Assembly (NCBI RefSeq): GCF_900112355.1 | Contig: NZ_FOLM01000004.1 | Span: 276,881 to 340,880 of the forward strand | Length of the DNA: 64,000 nt | Origin: Streptomyces aidingensis | GTDB lineage: Bacteria > Actinomycetota > Actinomycetes > Streptomycetales > Streptomycetaceae | Direction of reading: 5' to 3' | Shown here: positions 1-9,248 of the stretch, in pieces | Numbering within the stretch: the stretch's first letter is position 1 | Layout: every line of letters begins with the position of its first letter | Position numbers and translations under genes: made by a program | The notes under the pieces: generated by a model | What the model was told of the DNA's origin: nothing | What the model saw: the letters and a program-made list of their open reading frames with translations, nothing else | Databases searched by the model: none

Positions 1-75
1 CGGTTCTACACCGCCGAAGAGCTTCTCCAGTCCGTCCAGGCCGCAGGAGATATTGATGCCCTCCACAAACCATGA
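1..75 (+). CDS. C-terminal fragment of an unidentified plus-strand protein
   Basis: Frame 1 is open from the left edge and ends at TGA 73-75, giving a 24-residue C-terminal piece that starts RFYTAEELLQ and ends DALHKP. It reads like ordinary protein but is too short to identify. It lies where the minus-strand ABC transporter loses homology, so a foreign gene such as a transposase may end here. This is inference: the opposite frame is also open, and the true gene lies outside the window. Confidence 0.3.
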   Translation, partial: RFYTAEELLQSVQAAGDIDALHKP

Positions 76-1788
76 CGTTGTTCGCGCACGGCTTCGGGCG
101 ATGCCCAGCTTCTGCCACTGGCCGCCGGAGAGCTGGTGCCCGCGCTGGAAGATCCGGGAGAGCAGGGTGGACCAGCGCTGCGGCAGCCCGTCGATCAGCG
201 GACCGGCCTCGGCCACCCCGGCCGCCCGGTCCAGCCGCTCCTCGGTGAGCGGTGCCTCCGCCCGCCCCACCGCCACATTGACGCCCGCGGTGAACGGCCA
301 GCGGTAGAAGTCCTGGCCGACCACGGCGAACCGGGAGAACAGCGCCGCCCGGTCGGCCCCTGCGATGTCCTGGCCGCCGAAGAGAATCCGCCCGGACTGC
401 GGCTGGTACAGCCCGCACACCAGCTTGACCAGGGTGGTCTTGCCCGAGCCGTTCTCCCCGACCAGGGCGGTGACCCTGCCCATGGGGATGGCGAGCGAGA
501 CATCCCGCAGCGCCGGACCGGTCTCGGTGCCGGGAAAGGCGAAGGTCACCCCCTCCACCGTGATCGCCTCCGGGTCCTCCGGCAGCGGGCTGCCGCCCTC
601 CGGGATCTCCCGCCCGGTGGCGGTGTCGATCGCCCGATGCAGGTCCGTCACGAAGAGGCTGTCCTCGTGCATGCTGTTGACCTGCTGGAACAGGGCGTCC
701 AGGGACGCGGTGCCGGTGCGGATGGCGACCACCGCGGCGCCGGCCGCGGCCACCGCCATCATCCCCGTCCACAGCAGGCCGCCCAGCACCAGATAGGTGG
801 CCAGGGCGGTGGCGCCGGTCAGGGTGGAGGCGATCAGCCGGGTGCCCGCCGCCTGCCGGGCCAGCCGCTCCTGCTCGCCCTCGTACGACTGGGACATCGC
901 CCGGAAGTGGTGCAGCAGAAACGGGCCCACGCCGTGCACCCGCACCTCGGCCGCCGCGTCCTCCTCGATGATCAGCCGGGAGATCTCGTGCGCCGCCCGG
1001 GTGTGCTGGACCCACTCGTGGTACGAGGAGTACCGGCGGCGTGCGATGGTCAGCGTCGCCCAGGCGCTGGGCAGCGTCATCACCAGCAGCATCGGCAGCA
1101 GCAGCGGATGCAGCACGGCCAGCACGCCGCCGACGGCGGTCAGCGAGAGCAGCCCGGAGACCACCCGGGTGCCGTGCCCGATCATCTCGCGCGCCGAGGA
1201 GGCGCCGTACTGGGCGGATTCCAGCAGCTTGTGGAAGGCGTGGTCCTCGATCGCCGCCAGCTCCACCCGCAGCGCCCGCTCCGGATAGCGCTCCCGGGCC
1301 ACCCGCTCCACCTTGGGACGCAGCGTGCCGTCGGCATAGGTGGACACCGCGCCCAGCACCGCGGCGGCCCCGGCGGCGGCCGTCATCAGCAGCATGGCGG
1401 GCAGCGCGGCCCGCAGCCCGGCGGTGACGTCCTCGTCGGCCAGCACCTCGGTGAGCACCGCCTGCACCCCCAGCAGCAGCACCGCCTGGCAGATGCCGCG
1501 CAGGATCTCGGCGGCGGCCACCGTCCAGGTGGCGTGCCGGTCCGCGGACCAGGCCAGCCTGACACTCATGGCCACCATCTGCGGCAGCCGCACCAGGGTG
1601 GCGCGCAGCGTGAGCTCGGCCTGGGCGTCGAGATGCCGGGACCAGCCCATGTCGTAGCGGAGCCGGCCGCCGAACAGCAGCCGCTCGGACTCGGACACGA
1701 ACTCCGGGTCCGCCGGCGGGCGCCGCCGGGAACGCCGGGGCCGCAGCATGGTGCGCAGGAGTGACCGCGGCCGTTTCGGCAGGGGCAT
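1..1788 (-). CDS. ABC transporter, fused permease and ATP-binding domains, 3' end lost or cut
   Basis: This reads leftward from ATG 1788, preceded by a GGGAGGTG ribosome site. The N-terminal half has hydrophobic segments of an ABC exporter membrane domain. The nucleotide-binding domain has Walker A GENGSGKTT and the signature LSGGQWQKLGIAR. After that, at about base 94, the expected D-loop and Walker B region (normally ending DEP) is replaced by unrelated residues that stay open to the edge. Substrate is unknown; type I exporters of this kind often sit with peptide or natural-product genes. The break looks like an insertion or rearrangement junction rather than the natural end, so the gene is probably inactive. 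Confidence 0.75.
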   Translation of the reverse strand, partial: MPLPKRPRSLLRTMLRPRRSRRRPPADPEFVSESERLLFGGRLRYDMGWSRHLDAQAELTLRATLVRLPQMVAMSVRLAWSADRHATWTVAAAEILRGICQAVLLLGVQAVLTEVLADEDVTAGLRAALPAMLLMTAAAGAAAVLGAVSTYADGTLRPKVERVARERYPERALRVELAAIEDHAFHKLLESAQYGASSAREMIGHGTRVVSGLLSLTAVGGVLAVLHPLLLPMLLVMTLPSAWATLTIARRRYSSYHEWVQHTRAAHEISRLIIEEDAAAEVRVHGVGPFLLHHFRAMSQSYEGEQERLARQAAGTRLIASTLTGATALATYLVLGGLLWTGMMAVAAAGAAVVAIRTGTASLDALFQQVNSMHEDSLFVTDLHRAIDTATGREIPEGGSPLPEDPEAITVEGVTFAFPGTETGPALRDVSLAIPMGRVTALVGENGSGKTTLVKLVCGLYQPQSGRILFGGQDIAGADRAALFSRFAVVGQDFYRWPFTAGVNVAVGRAEAPLTEERLDRAAGVAEAGPLIDGLPQRWSTLLSRIFQRGHQLSGGQWQKLGIARSRARTTSWFVEGINISCGLDGLEKLFGGVEP

Positions 1789-1978
1789 GCGGGCATCACC
1801 TCCCGGGAGTCCGCCACTGTGCCGCGGCGGTCCGCGCAGTGCGGTCCGCCGCGGGGCGACGTGCGTCGCTCAGGGTGTACATCCCAGCACAGCAGGTAGC
1901 GTCGGCGCAGCCGGATTTCCGGTCCGCCCCCGGCGCCCGGGAGCGCGGGCCGTGGGCCCGGCGCGTAGCATCCGGTCA

Positions 1979-2971
1979 ATGGGACGGAGCACGGAATCCG
2001 CGCGCGGGCGGTGGCTGCCGCCGGACTGGCCGGAACGCATCCGCGCGCTGCACCGCGGGGAACTGGTGCCGGTGACGCCCCGGCGCGCCGCCACCGTGCT
2101 GCTGCTGCGGGACGCGCCCGCCCGGCCGGGCGGCGAAGACGGCGGTCTGGAGGTGCATCTGATCCGGCGCCGGACATCCATGGCCTTCGCCGGCGGCGCC
2201 TACGCCTACCCGGGCGGCGGGGTGGACCCGCGCGACGAGGCGGTGCCGCCCCGGCTGTGGGCCGGCCCGGGCCCGGCCGAGTGGGCCCGCCGGCTCGGCA
2301 CCGACCCGGCGTCGGCCCGCGCCATCCTGTGCGCGGTGGTCCGGGAGACCTTCGAGGAGGCCGGCGTCCTGCTGGCCGGACCGGCCGGACCGGCCGGGAC
2401 CGCCGCCGGCGTCGCCCCCGGAATCGTGCCGGACACCTCGGGGGCCGAGTGGGAGGCCGACCGGCTGGCCCTGGTCTCCCGTGAGCTGTCCTTCGGGGAG
2501 TTCCTGCTCCGCCGCCGGCTGGCCATGCGCACCGATCTGCTGGGCGGCTGGGCGCGCTGGATCACCCCGGAGTTCGAGGAACGCCGCTACGACACCTGGT
2601 TCTTCGTCGCCGCGCTGCCCGCCGGCCAGCGCACCCGGCAGGCGTCCACCGAATCGGACCGCTCGGTCTGGCTCTCCCCGGCCGCCGCGCTGCGCGGCTA
2701 CCGCGCGGGCGGGATGCTGATGATGCCGCCGACCGTGGCCACCCTGCGCCGCCTGGCCCGCCACCGCGAGGTGGCCGGGGCGCTGGCCGACGCCGCCGCC
2801 CGGCCCGCGGCGGCGGCCGAGCCGGTGCTGGCCCGGGTGCGGCCGGCCGGCGGCGGGACGGAGGAACTGGTGGTGAGCTGGCCCGGCCACGACGAGTTCG
2901 AGTACCGCATCGGGCGCACCGGCGCCGTCACCGGGGAGAGCGAGAGCGAAGCGAGGGGACCGCGGTCATGA
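1979..2971 (+). CDS. NUDIX hydrolase
   Basis: A 330-residue NUDIX-fold protein read from ATG 1979; an upstream in-frame extension crosses the promoter region and was not used. The NUDIX box is visible as GGGVDPRDE followed, after an insertion, by RETFEEAG, the spaced arrangement seen in NUDT7/NUDT19-like enzymes that cleave nucleoside diphosphates linked to acyl or CoA groups. The true substrate cannot be told from sequence. It overlaps the next gene by ATGA, so the two are translationally coupled, a pairing with an MBL-fold hydrolase that is common in Streptomyces next to crp. Confidence 0.9.
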   Translation: MGRSTESARGRWLPPDWPERIRALHRGELVPVTPRRAATVLLLRDAPARPGGEDGGLEVHLIRRRTSMAFAGGAYAYPGGGVDPRDEAVPPRLWAGPGPAEWARRLGTDPASARAILCAVVRETFEEAGVLLAGPAGPAGTAAGVAPGIVPDTSGAEWEADRLALVSRELSFGEFLLRRRLAMRTDLLGGWARWITPEFEERRYDTWFFVAALPAGQRTRQASTESDRSVWLSPAAALRGYRAGGMLMMPPTVATLRRLARHREVAGALADAAARPAAAAEPVLARVRPAGGGTEELVVSWPGHDEFEYRIGRTGAVTGESESEARGPRS

Positions 2972-3798
2972 GCGAGGCCAGAGCACTGCCGGGACGCCCC
3001 CGGATCGGGGCCATCGACGGCCCCGCCACCGAACGGGCGGTGTGCGTGCTGGCGCCCAACCCGTCGCCCATGACGCTGGACGGCACCAACACCTGGATCG
3101 TGGCCGAACCCGACGCGCGTTCCGCCGTGGTGATCGATCCGGGCCCGGCGGACGAGGGGCATCTGCGGCGGGTCACCGAGGCCGTGCGGCGCGCCGGCCG
3201 GCGGGTGGCGCTCACCCTGCTCACCCACGGCCACCCGGACCATGCCGCGGGCGCCGCCCGGTTCGCCGAGCTGACCGGCTCGGCGGTGCGCGCCCTGGAC
3301 CCGGCGCTGCGGCTCGGGGACGAAGGGCTGGCCGCCGGGGACGTGCTGGAGACCGACGGGCTGGAGCTGCGGGTGGTGCCCACCCCCGGGCACACCGCCG
3401 ACTCGCTCTCCTTCCATCTGCCCGCGGACCGGGCGGTGCTGACCGGCGACACCGTGCTGGGCCGGGGCACCACCATGGTCAGCCATCCGGAAGGGGACCT
3501 GGGCGACTATCTGGACTCGCTGCGGCGGCTCCGCTCGCTCACCGTGGACGACGGGGTGGCCACGGTACTGCCAGGGCACGGCCCGGTGCTCCAGGACGCC
3601 CAGGGCGCCGTCGACTACTACCTGGTGCACCGCGCCAAGCGGCTGGCGCAGGTGGAGACGGCCGTGGAGAACGGACTGCGCACCCCGGCCGAGGTGGTCG
3701 CCCGGGTCTACGCGGACGTGGACCGGGCGCTGTGGCCGGCGGCCGAGCAGTCCGTCCGCGCCCAGCTCGACTACCTCCGTGACCACGGCCTGATCTAG
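2968..3798 (+). CDS. MBL-fold metallo-hydrolase
   Basis: A 276-residue metallo-beta-lactamase-fold hydrolase. The metal-binding motif is clear in THGHPDHAAGA, followed by a histidine in PGHTADS, the metal-bridging aspartate in TGDTVLG and a late histidine in PGHGPVL. The C-terminal part resembles LACTB2-type enzymes, which have a winged-helix-like tail. It starts inside the stop of the NUDIX gene (ATGA), so the two form a two-gene operon. The family includes nucleases, glyoxalases and thioesterases; the exact reaction is unknown. Confidence 0.92.
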   Translation: MSEARALPGRPRIGAIDGPATERAVCVLAPNPSPMTLDGTNTWIVAEPDARSAVVIDPGPADEGHLRRVTEAVRRAGRRVALTLLTHGHPDHAAGAARFAELTGSAVRALDPALRLGDEGLAAGDVLETDGLELRVVPTPGHTADSLSFHLPADRAVLTGDTVLGRGTTMVSHPEGDLGDYLDSLRRLRSLTVDDGVATVLPGHGPVLQDAQGAVDYYLVHRAKRLAQVETAVENGLRTPAEVVARVYADVDRALWPAAEQSVRAQLDYLRDHGLI

Positions 3799-3922
3799 CA
3801 TTCACAGGCCGCGCGCCCGCGGGGGCGTGCGGTGCGGCATTCCCGTGCTCTGCCTCCGGCCGCGCGGCGAGCTTCGCGCCGTCGGCAGGGTGAGCGCCGC
3901 CCGCAGCGCGCACGCGCAGCGG

Positions 3923-4597
3923 TCAGCGGCTGCGGCGGGCCAGCCGTTCGATGTCCAGCAGGATCACCGCGCGGGCCTCCAGCCGCAGCCAGCCGCGGGC
4001 GCTGAAGTCGGCCAGTGCCTTGTTCACCGTCTCCCGGGAGGCGCCCACCAGCTGGGCCAGCTCCTCCTGGGTCAGGTCGTGCACCACATGGATGCCCTCC
4101 TCGGACTGCACGCCGAACCGCCGCGACAGATCCAGCAGCGCCTTGGCCACCCGGCCCGGCACATCCGAGAACACCAGGTCGGACATGGAGTCGTTGGTCC
4201 GCCGCAGCCGCCGCGCCATGGCCCGCAGCAGCGCGCCCGCCACCTCGGGCCGCACATTCAGCCAGGGCTGGAGATCGCCGTGGCCCAGCCCCAGCAGCCG
4301 GCACTCGGTCAGCGCGGTCGCCGTGGCCGTCCGCGGGCCGGGGTCGAAGAGGGAGAGCTCGCCGAGCAGCTCGCCGGGGCCGAGCACCGCCAGCATGTTC
4401 TCCCGGCCGTCCGCCGAGGCGCGGTGCAGTTTGACCTTGCCCTCCGTGACGACATACAGCCGGTCGCCCGGGTCGCCCTCGTGGAAGAGGGCCTCCCCGC
4501 GGGTGAGCGTGTGCTCGGTCATGGAGGCGCGCAGCTCTGCGGCCTGCTCGTCATCGAGCGCCGCGAAAAGCGGGGCGCGGCGCAGCACGTCGTCCAC
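3923..4597 (-). CDS. crp: Crp/Fnr-family transcription regulator Crp
   Basis: A 224-residue cyclic-nucleotide-binding regulator: a cAMP-pocket domain (about residues 15-130, with GDRLYVV and PGELLGELSLFDPGPRTATATA) followed by a CRP-type winged helix with recognition helix VGASRETVNKALADF. In Streptomyces, Crp controls germination and antibiotic production. GTG 4597 was chosen over an upstream ATG at 4651 because it has an AGGGAGAG ribosome site and gives the usual 224-residue length. It is convergent with the MBL gene and divergent from nth, as in other streptomycetes. Confidence 0.96.
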   Translation of the reverse strand: MDDVLRRAPLFAALDDEQAAELRASMTEHTLTRGEALFHEGDPGDRLYVVTEGKVKLHRASADGRENMLAVLGPGELLGELSLFDPGPRTATATALTECRLLGLGHGDLQPWLNVRPEVAGALLRAMARRLRRTNDSMSDLVFSDVPGRVAKALLDLSRRFGVQSEEGIHVVHDLTQEELAQLVGASRETVNKALADFSARGWLRLEARAVILLDIERLARRSR

Positions 4598-4836
4598 GAG
4601 AATCTCTCTCCCTGTCGGCGGTCGCCCGCCCGGCCGGCGGATCTCCCGCATACCGGGCCGGACTCCACAGCAGTGCTATCAGTCACAAGTTTGACGTACT
4701 CACCCACGCCGTATCACGTCAGGGGGCCGTTTGGGCTTGGATCAGGTGCTGTGCGGCGCGAACGGAGGCGTGTCGATTTACGCTGGCCGGGTGGTCAACG
4801 ACCCGATGAACACTGGAGGAAGAGAGGGCTGGGCGG

Positions 4837-5799
4837 GTGCGAGAAGAGCCGAATTCCGCTGAGGGCGAACAGCGGCGAGGCGCGGGCGTGAAGCGCGCCC
4901 GGCCGGGTAGGCGAAGTGGTTCGGCCTCGGCGGCTCCGTCCCGTCCGGCCGGCGGTTCCGCCTCCGGCCGGACGCGCAAGCCGGCCGCCGGGCCGGAGAG
5001 CCGGCTGTCCCGGGTGCGGCGCGCCCGCCGGATCAACCGTGAGCTGGGCGAGGTGTACTACTACGCCCATCCGGAACTCGACTTCGAGAACCCCTTTCAG
5101 TTGCTGGTCGCCACCGTGCTCTCGGCCCAGACCACCGATCTGCGGGTCAATCTGACCACTCCGGCGCTGTTCGCCGCCTACCCGGACCCGGCCGCCATGG
5201 CCGCCGCCGACCCGGCGGAACTGGAGGAGATCCTCCGCCCAACCGGCTTCTTCCGCGCCAAGGCCCGCTCCCTGCTCGGCCTGTCCGCCCGGCTGCGCGA
5301 CGACTACGGCGGTCAGGTGCCGGGCAGGCTGGAGGAACTGGTGAAGCTGCCCGGCGTGGGCCGCAAGACGGCCTTCGTGGTGCTGGGCAACGCTTTCGGC
5401 GTACCCGGCCTGACCGTGGACACCCACTTCGGCCGGCTGGTGCGCCGCTGGCGGCTCACCGAGCAGACCGACCCCGACCGGGTGGAGGCGGAGATCGCCG
5501 ATCTGATCCCCAGGAAGGAATGGACGGACTTCTCGCACCGGACGATCTTCCACGGCCGGCGGATCTGCCACGCCCGCAGACCGGCCTGCGGGGCCTGCCC
5601 GATCGCCGCGGTCTGCCCCTCCTTCGGCGAGGGCGAGACCGACCCGGCCAAGGCGAAGAAGCTGCTGAAGTACGAGATGGGCGGCCGTCCCGGCCAGCGG
5701 CTCAAGCCGCCGCCGGACTACCCCGGCGAGCCCGCGGTGCCCATGCCGCCCGAGGCCGCGCCCGCCTCGGACGCGGCGGCCCCGGCGCGGGACGCATGA
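4837..5799 (+). CDS. nth: Endonuclease III (DNA glycosylase/AP lyase)
   Basis: A 320-residue base-excision repair enzyme that removes oxidised pyrimidines and nicks the abasic site. The helix-hairpin-helix LPGVGRKTA carries the catalytic lysine, VDTHFGR carries the catalytic aspartate, and C-x6-C-x2-C-x5-C near residue 245 binds the [4Fe-4S] cluster. The N-terminal 60 residues are basic and low complexity, so the start (GTG 4837) is uncertain; the GTG near 4888 is an alternative. The C-terminal Pro/Ala tail is longer than in E. coli. The stop overlaps the next start (ATGA). Confidence 0.95.
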   Translation: MREEPNSAEGEQRRGAGVKRARPGRRSGSASAAPSRPAGGSASGRTRKPAAGPESRLSRVRRARRINRELGEVYYYAHPELDFENPFQLLVATVLSAQTTDLRVNLTTPALFAAYPDPAAMAAADPAELEEILRPTGFFRAKARSLLGLSARLRDDYGGQVPGRLEELVKLPGVGRKTAFVVLGNAFGVPGLTVDTHFGRLVRRWRLTEQTDPDRVEAEIADLIPRKEWTDFSHRTIFHGRRICHARRPACGACPIAAVCPSFGEGETDPAKAKKLLKYEMGGRPGQRLKPPPDYPGEPAVPMPPEAAPASDAAAPARDA

Positions 5800-6617
5800 G
5801 CGGGCGGGGGGTGCCGCCCACGGCTCCGGGCCGCGGGAACGGCCGTGCCGCTCCGCCCGCACCGGCGTCCGCGTCTGCGTCTGCATCGGCGTCCGCGTCA
5901 GCGTTCGGGTCCGCGTCGGCACGGAAGCCGCCGCCGGCCGCCGCGACGGTCACCGTCACCGACGAGGGACTGCCCAACTGGCTCCTCCCGGTCCGGGACG
6001 CCGCCCGCACCGTCCGCCCCGCCCAGCTCAGCCGCTTTCTGCCACCCCCGTCCGGCGGCCGTCCGTCCGCCGTCCTGGTCCTGTTCGGCGAGGGCGCGCA
6101 GGGCCCGGAGCTGCTGCTGATCGAGCGCGCCACCAGCCTGCGCCAGCACGCCGGCCAGCCCTCCTTCCCCGGCGGCGGTCTGGACCCGGAGGACGGCGAT
6201 CCGCTGGGCGACGGCCCGCTGCGCGCCGCGCTGCGCGAGGCCGAGGAGGAGACCGGCCTGGACCCGGCCGGCGTGCAGGTCTTCGGCACCCTGCCCCGCC
6301 TCTACATTCCGTTCAGCGACTTCGTGGTCACCCCGGTGCTCGGCTGGTGGCGGGAGCCCTCCCCGGTCGCCCCGGTGGATCTGCGGGAGACCGCGCGGGT
6401 GTTCACCGTGCCGGTGGCGCATCTCACCGATCCGGCCCGGCGCGGCACCGCCCTGCACCCCAGCGGCTACCGCGGCCCCTGCTTCCAGGTCGGCGCCACC
6501 CTGGTGTGGGGCTTCACGGCCGGCGTGATCGACCGCATCCTGCACTTCGCCGGCTGGGAACGTCCCTGGGACGCCGGCCGTGAACTTCCCCTCGACGGCG
6601 CCTCCGGCCGGGCATGA
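5796..6617 (+). CDS. NUDIX hydrolase, CoA pyrophosphatase type
   Basis: A 273-residue protein starting at ATG 5796 inside the nth stop codon. Its NUDIX box is [11 protein letters not shown] followed by [11 protein letters not shown], preceded by the CoA-pyrophosphatase-type sequence [13 protein letters not shown] seen in the NUDT7/NudL group, which cleaves CoA or acyl-CoA to phosphopantetheine and 3',5'-ADP. The first 55 residues are not part of the domain and include a Ser-Ala repeat encoded by a simple DNA repeat. The gene continues the nth-NUDIX-marP operon. Confidence 0.9.
   Translation: MSGRGVPPTAPGRGNGRAAPPAPASASASASASASAFGSASARKPPPAAATVTVTDEGLPNWLLPVRDAARTVRPAQLSRFLPPPSGGRPSAVLVLFGEGAQGPELLLIERATSLRQHAGQPSFPGGGLDPEDGDPLGDGPLRAALREAEEETGLDPAGVQVFGTLPRLYIPFSDFVVTPVLGWWREPSPVAPVDLRETARVFTVPVAHLTDPARRGTALHPSGYRGPCFQVGATLVWGFTAGVIDRILHFAGWERPWDAGRELPLDGASGRA
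5866..5922 (+). repeat. Ser-Ala codon repeat inside the NUDIX gene
   Basis: Alternating TCC/TCG/TCT/TCA and GCG/GCA/GCC codons encode a run of Ser-Ala dipeptides in the N-terminal linker. The third positions vary, so the repeat is maintained more at the protein than at the DNA level. It may be variable between strains. Confidence 0.7.
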
Positions 6618-6630
6618 GACGGTGACCACC

Positions 6631-7830
6631 ATGAACACCCTGGACGTCCTGCTGCTGCTCGCCGCCCTGTGGTTCGCGTTCGTCGGCTACCGCCAGGGCT
6701 TTGTGGTGGGCGTGCTGTCGGTGGTCGGGTTCATCGGGGGCGGGCTGCTGGCGATCTGGCTGATGCCGGTGGTATGGAACTGGGCGACGGACGGTGCCGA
6801 GCCCGGCGGCGCCGGGGTGATCGCCGCGGTGGCCGTGGTGATCGTGCTGGCCTCGGTGGGCCAGGCACTCACCACCCATCTCGGCAACCTGCTCCGCCGG
6901 CACATCACCTGGTCCCCGGCGCAGGCGCTGGACGCCACCGGCGGCGCGCTGGTCAATGTGCTGGCGATGCTGCTGGTCGCCTGGCTGATCGGCTCGGCCC
7001 TGGCCACCACCACCCTGCCCACGGTGGGCCGGGAGGTGCGCGGCTCCAAGGTCCTCCAGGGGGTCTCGCAGGTGCTGCCGGCCGAGGCCGACACCTGGTT
7101 CTCCGACTTCTCCTCGGTACTGGCCCAGCACGGCTTCCCGCAGGTCTTCACACCGTTCACCCAGGAGCCGATCACCGATGTGCCGGCCCCGGACCCGGAG
7201 CTGGTGAACAGCCCGGCGGTGGTACGGGCCCGGGAGTCCGTCGTCAGGGTGAGCGGCACCGCGCCCGGCTGCGGCAAGGTGCTGGAGGGCACCGGCTTCG
7301 TGTTCGCGCCGCAGCGGGTGATGACCAACGCCCATGTGGTCGGCGGGGTGGACGAGCCCGCCGTGCAGATCGGCGGCGAGGGACGGCTCTACGACGCCCG
7401 GGTGGTGCTCTACGACTGGGAACGGGACATCGCCGTGCTGTATGTGCCGCAGCTCGATGCGGCTCCGCTGCCGTTCGCCGAGGACGACGCGGTCTCCGGG
7501 GACGGCGCCATCGTGGCCGGCTTCCCGGAGAGCGGGCCGTTCGATGTGCGCTCGGCCCGGGTGCGCGAGCGCATCCAGGCCAACGGCCCGGACATCTACC
7601 GCAGGGGCACGGTGCAGCGCGATGTCTACTCGCTGTACGCCACCGTCCGGCAGGGCAATTCGGGCGGTCCGCTGCTCAGCCCGCAGGGCGAGGTGATCGG
7701 GGTGGTCTTCGCCAAGTCGCTGGACGATCCGGACACCGGCTATGCGCTCACCAACGACGAGGTGTGGGACACGGTGACCCGCGGCGCCGCCGCCGAGCAG
7801 CCGGTGGACAGCCAGAACTGCGCCATCTAG
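6631..7830 (+). CDS. marP: MarP-like membrane serine protease
   Basis: About 400 residues: four N-terminal transmembrane helices of the colicin-V-production (CvpA) family (residues about 1-155), a linker, then a periplasmic-type trypsin-fold protease. The catalytic residues are seen as His in MTNAHVVGG, Asp in ERDIAVLYV and Ser in QGNSGGPLL. In mycobacteria MarP protects against acid and oxidative stress by processing a cell-wall hydrolase. ATG 6631 follows the upstream stop (6615-6617) by 13 bases; GTG 6622 is an alternative. It ends the nth operon. Confidence 0.93.
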   Translation: MNTLDVLLLLAALWFAFVGYRQGFVVGVLSVVGFIGGGLLAIWLMPVVWNWATDGAEPGGAGVIAAVAVVIVLASVGQALTTHLGNLLRRHITWSPAQALDATGGALVNVLAMLLVAWLIGSALATTTLPTVGREVRGSKVLQGVSQVLPAEADTWFSDFSSVLAQHGFPQVFTPFTQEPITDVPAPDPELVNSPAVVRARESVVRVSGTAPGCGKVLEGTGFVFAPQRVMTNAHVVGGVDEPAVQIGGEGRLYDARVVLYDWERDIAVLYVPQLDAAPLPFAEDDAVSGDGAIVAGFPESGPFDVRSARVRERIQANGPDIYRRGTVQRDVYSLYATVRQGNSGGPLLSPQGEVIGVVFAKSLDDPDTGYALTNDEVWDTVTRGAAAEQPVDSQNCAI

Positions 7831-7860
7831 CCGCGGCGGCGGGGGTGCGGCGCGGTGCTG

Positions 7861-7896
7861 GTGTGCGGGCTCGTGTGCGGGCTCGTGTGCGGGCCG
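7861..7896. repeat. Three-copy 12-base tandem repeat
   Basis: Two exact copies of GTGTGCGGGCTC and a third ending in CCG lie just after the marP stop codon. The sequence then degrades into related G/C-rich text. It is probably slippage-derived; no function is suggested. Confidence 0.8.
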
Positions 7897-7929
7897 GGGT
7901 GCGGGCGGGGCTGCGGCGCCCGGCGCGGC

Positions 7930-8130
7930 TCAGCCGCGCGGATGGCGCAGCCGGGTGCCCACCCAGCGCGCTCGTCGGCGCAGAATCTGCGGAAAGCCGA
8001 TCTGGCGGGCACCGGCATGGAGCCGGCTGACGCCACCCGTCCGGGTGGCTCCCTGTGCGCGGCCGGCGGCGCCCTTGCCGCCACGACCGCCTGTCACGTC
8101 ACGGAAGTCGTGCGTCCAGCTCATACCCAC
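7930..8130 (-). CDS. Possible small basic protein
   Basis: A 66-codon minus-strand frame starting GTG 8130 (or ATG 8124), with a weak AGGGA-type ribosome site upstream. The peptide begins MGMSWTHDF and becomes strongly arginine-rich, with about 12 arginines in the last 40 residues. Third-position GC is only about 75 percent, lower than neighbours. I do not recognise it. It could be a conserved small protein or a chance ORF. Confidence 0.25.
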   Translation of the reverse strand: MGMSWTHDFRDVTGGRGGKGAAGRAQGATRTGGVSRLHAGARQIGFPQILRRRARWVGTRLRHPRG

Positions 8131-8312
8131 GTCCCTGCCCGGGGCTCAAGGTCGGTAACCGCCGCGGAGGGAGCGAAATCGGCCTATGCGCCGGGCACAT
8201 GTGGCGATCACCGCCGCAATAGTCCCGCCGATACGTGTGGCCACCGGTCATAAGCGGGGAGCACAAGGCCGGAAGTGCCGGGGCGCCGGGTGCGGCGGCC
8301 GGGTTCCGGGTG

Positions 8313-9248
8313 TCAGCGGTCGGGTTCGGGGTCGCGCAGCCAGTCGATCAGTTCGGCGGAGAAGGTGAGCGGGCCCTCCTCCTGCGGATAGTGGCCCAGG
8401 CCCTCGAACAGCCGCCAGCGGTAGGGGGCCTCCACATACTCCCCCGAGCCGGCCGTGGACCGGGTGCGGATGACCGGATCCAGCGCGCCGTGCAGATGCA
8501 GCGTCGGCACCTGCACCGGGCGGCGCATCCGCCGGTTGAACTGTATGCCGTCCGGCCGCAGCAGGGAACGCACCAGCCAGCGGTAGGGCTCGATGGAGCA
8601 GTGCGCGGTGGACGGGATGGACATCGCCCGCCGGTAGACCTCCAGGTCCGCCGGGTCGGGCCGGCGCGGCCCCGACCACTCCCGCAGCAGCCCGGCCACC
8701 GCCGCCGCATTGTCGGCCTGGAGCTTGCGCTCGGGCAGCCAGGGGCGCTGGAAGCCCCAGATGTAGGCGCCGGCCGCGGTCTGCCGGGGGTCGCGCAGCA
8801 GCGAGGCCCGCCAGTGGCGCGGATGCGGCATGGAGGCGACCGCCAGCCGGCGCACCAGCTTGGGCCGCAGCACCGCGGCGGTCCAGGCCAGATAGCCGCC
8901 GAGGTCGTGGCCGACCAGCGCGGCGTCCGGTTCGCCCAGGGTGCGGATCACGCCGGTGATGTCCAGCGCCAGATTGACCGGATCGTAGCCGCGGGGGGTG
9001 CGGTCGCTGCCGCCGGTGCCGCGCAGATCCATGGCCACCGCCCGGTAACCGGCCTCGGCCAGGGCCGGAAGCTGGTGCCGCCAGGTCCACCAGAACTGCG
9101 GGAAGCCGTGCACCAGCAGGACCAGCGGGCCGTCGCCCATCTCGGCGATGTGGAACCGGGCGCCGTTGGCGGCGACATCGCGGTGCGTCCAGGGGCCGTC
9201 GCGGCGCACCACGGTGCCGCGGGCCCCGGCGTTCTCGGTTCCGTTCAC
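8313..9248 (-). CDS. Alpha/beta hydrolase, epoxide-hydrolase type
   Basis: A 311-residue alpha/beta-hydrolase-fold enzyme. The oxyanion loop motif HGFPQFWWTW and the nucleophile elbow GHDLGG, with aspartate rather than serine, match the epoxide hydrolase/haloalkane dehalogenase group. The catalytic acid is probably in HGALDPV and the histidine in GLGHYPQEE. Substrate is unknown; such enzymes open epoxides of lipids or xenobiotics. GTG 9248 was chosen because it overlaps the upstream stop (GTGA) and gives the normal domain length. It forms an operon with the holin-like gene. Confidence 0.9.
   Translation of the reverse strand: MNGTENAGARGTVVRRDGPWTHRDVAANGARFHIAEMGDGPLVLLVHGFPQFWWTWRHQLPALAEAGYRAVAMDLRGTGGSDRTPRGYDPVNLALDITGVIRTLGEPDAALVGHDLGGYLAWTAAVLRPKLVRRLAVASMPHPRHWRASLLRDPRQTAAGAYIWGFQRPWLPERKLQADNAAAVAGLLREWSGPRRPDPADLEVYRRAMSIPSTAHCSIEPYRWLVRSLLRPDGIQFNRRMRRPVQVPTLHLHGALDPVIRTRSTAGSGEYVEAPYRWRLFEGLGHYPQEEGPLTFSAELIDWLRDPEPDR

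Larger units (their letters stand above)
7831..8312. other. Intergenic region between convergent marP and hydrolase genes
   Basis: About 480 bases separate the two convergent genes. The left part holds a short tandem repeat (7861-7896), the middle a doubtful small minus-strand ORF (7930-8130), and the rest (8131-8312) nothing recognisable. Longer ORFs here are GC-rich chance frames. Confidence 0.5.

Noticed and set aside
136..1764. Long plus-strand ORF (542 codons) opposite the ABC transporter
   Set aside because: It is a shadow of the minus-strand gene; composition is dominated by Gly, Arg, Gln and His and shows no domain.
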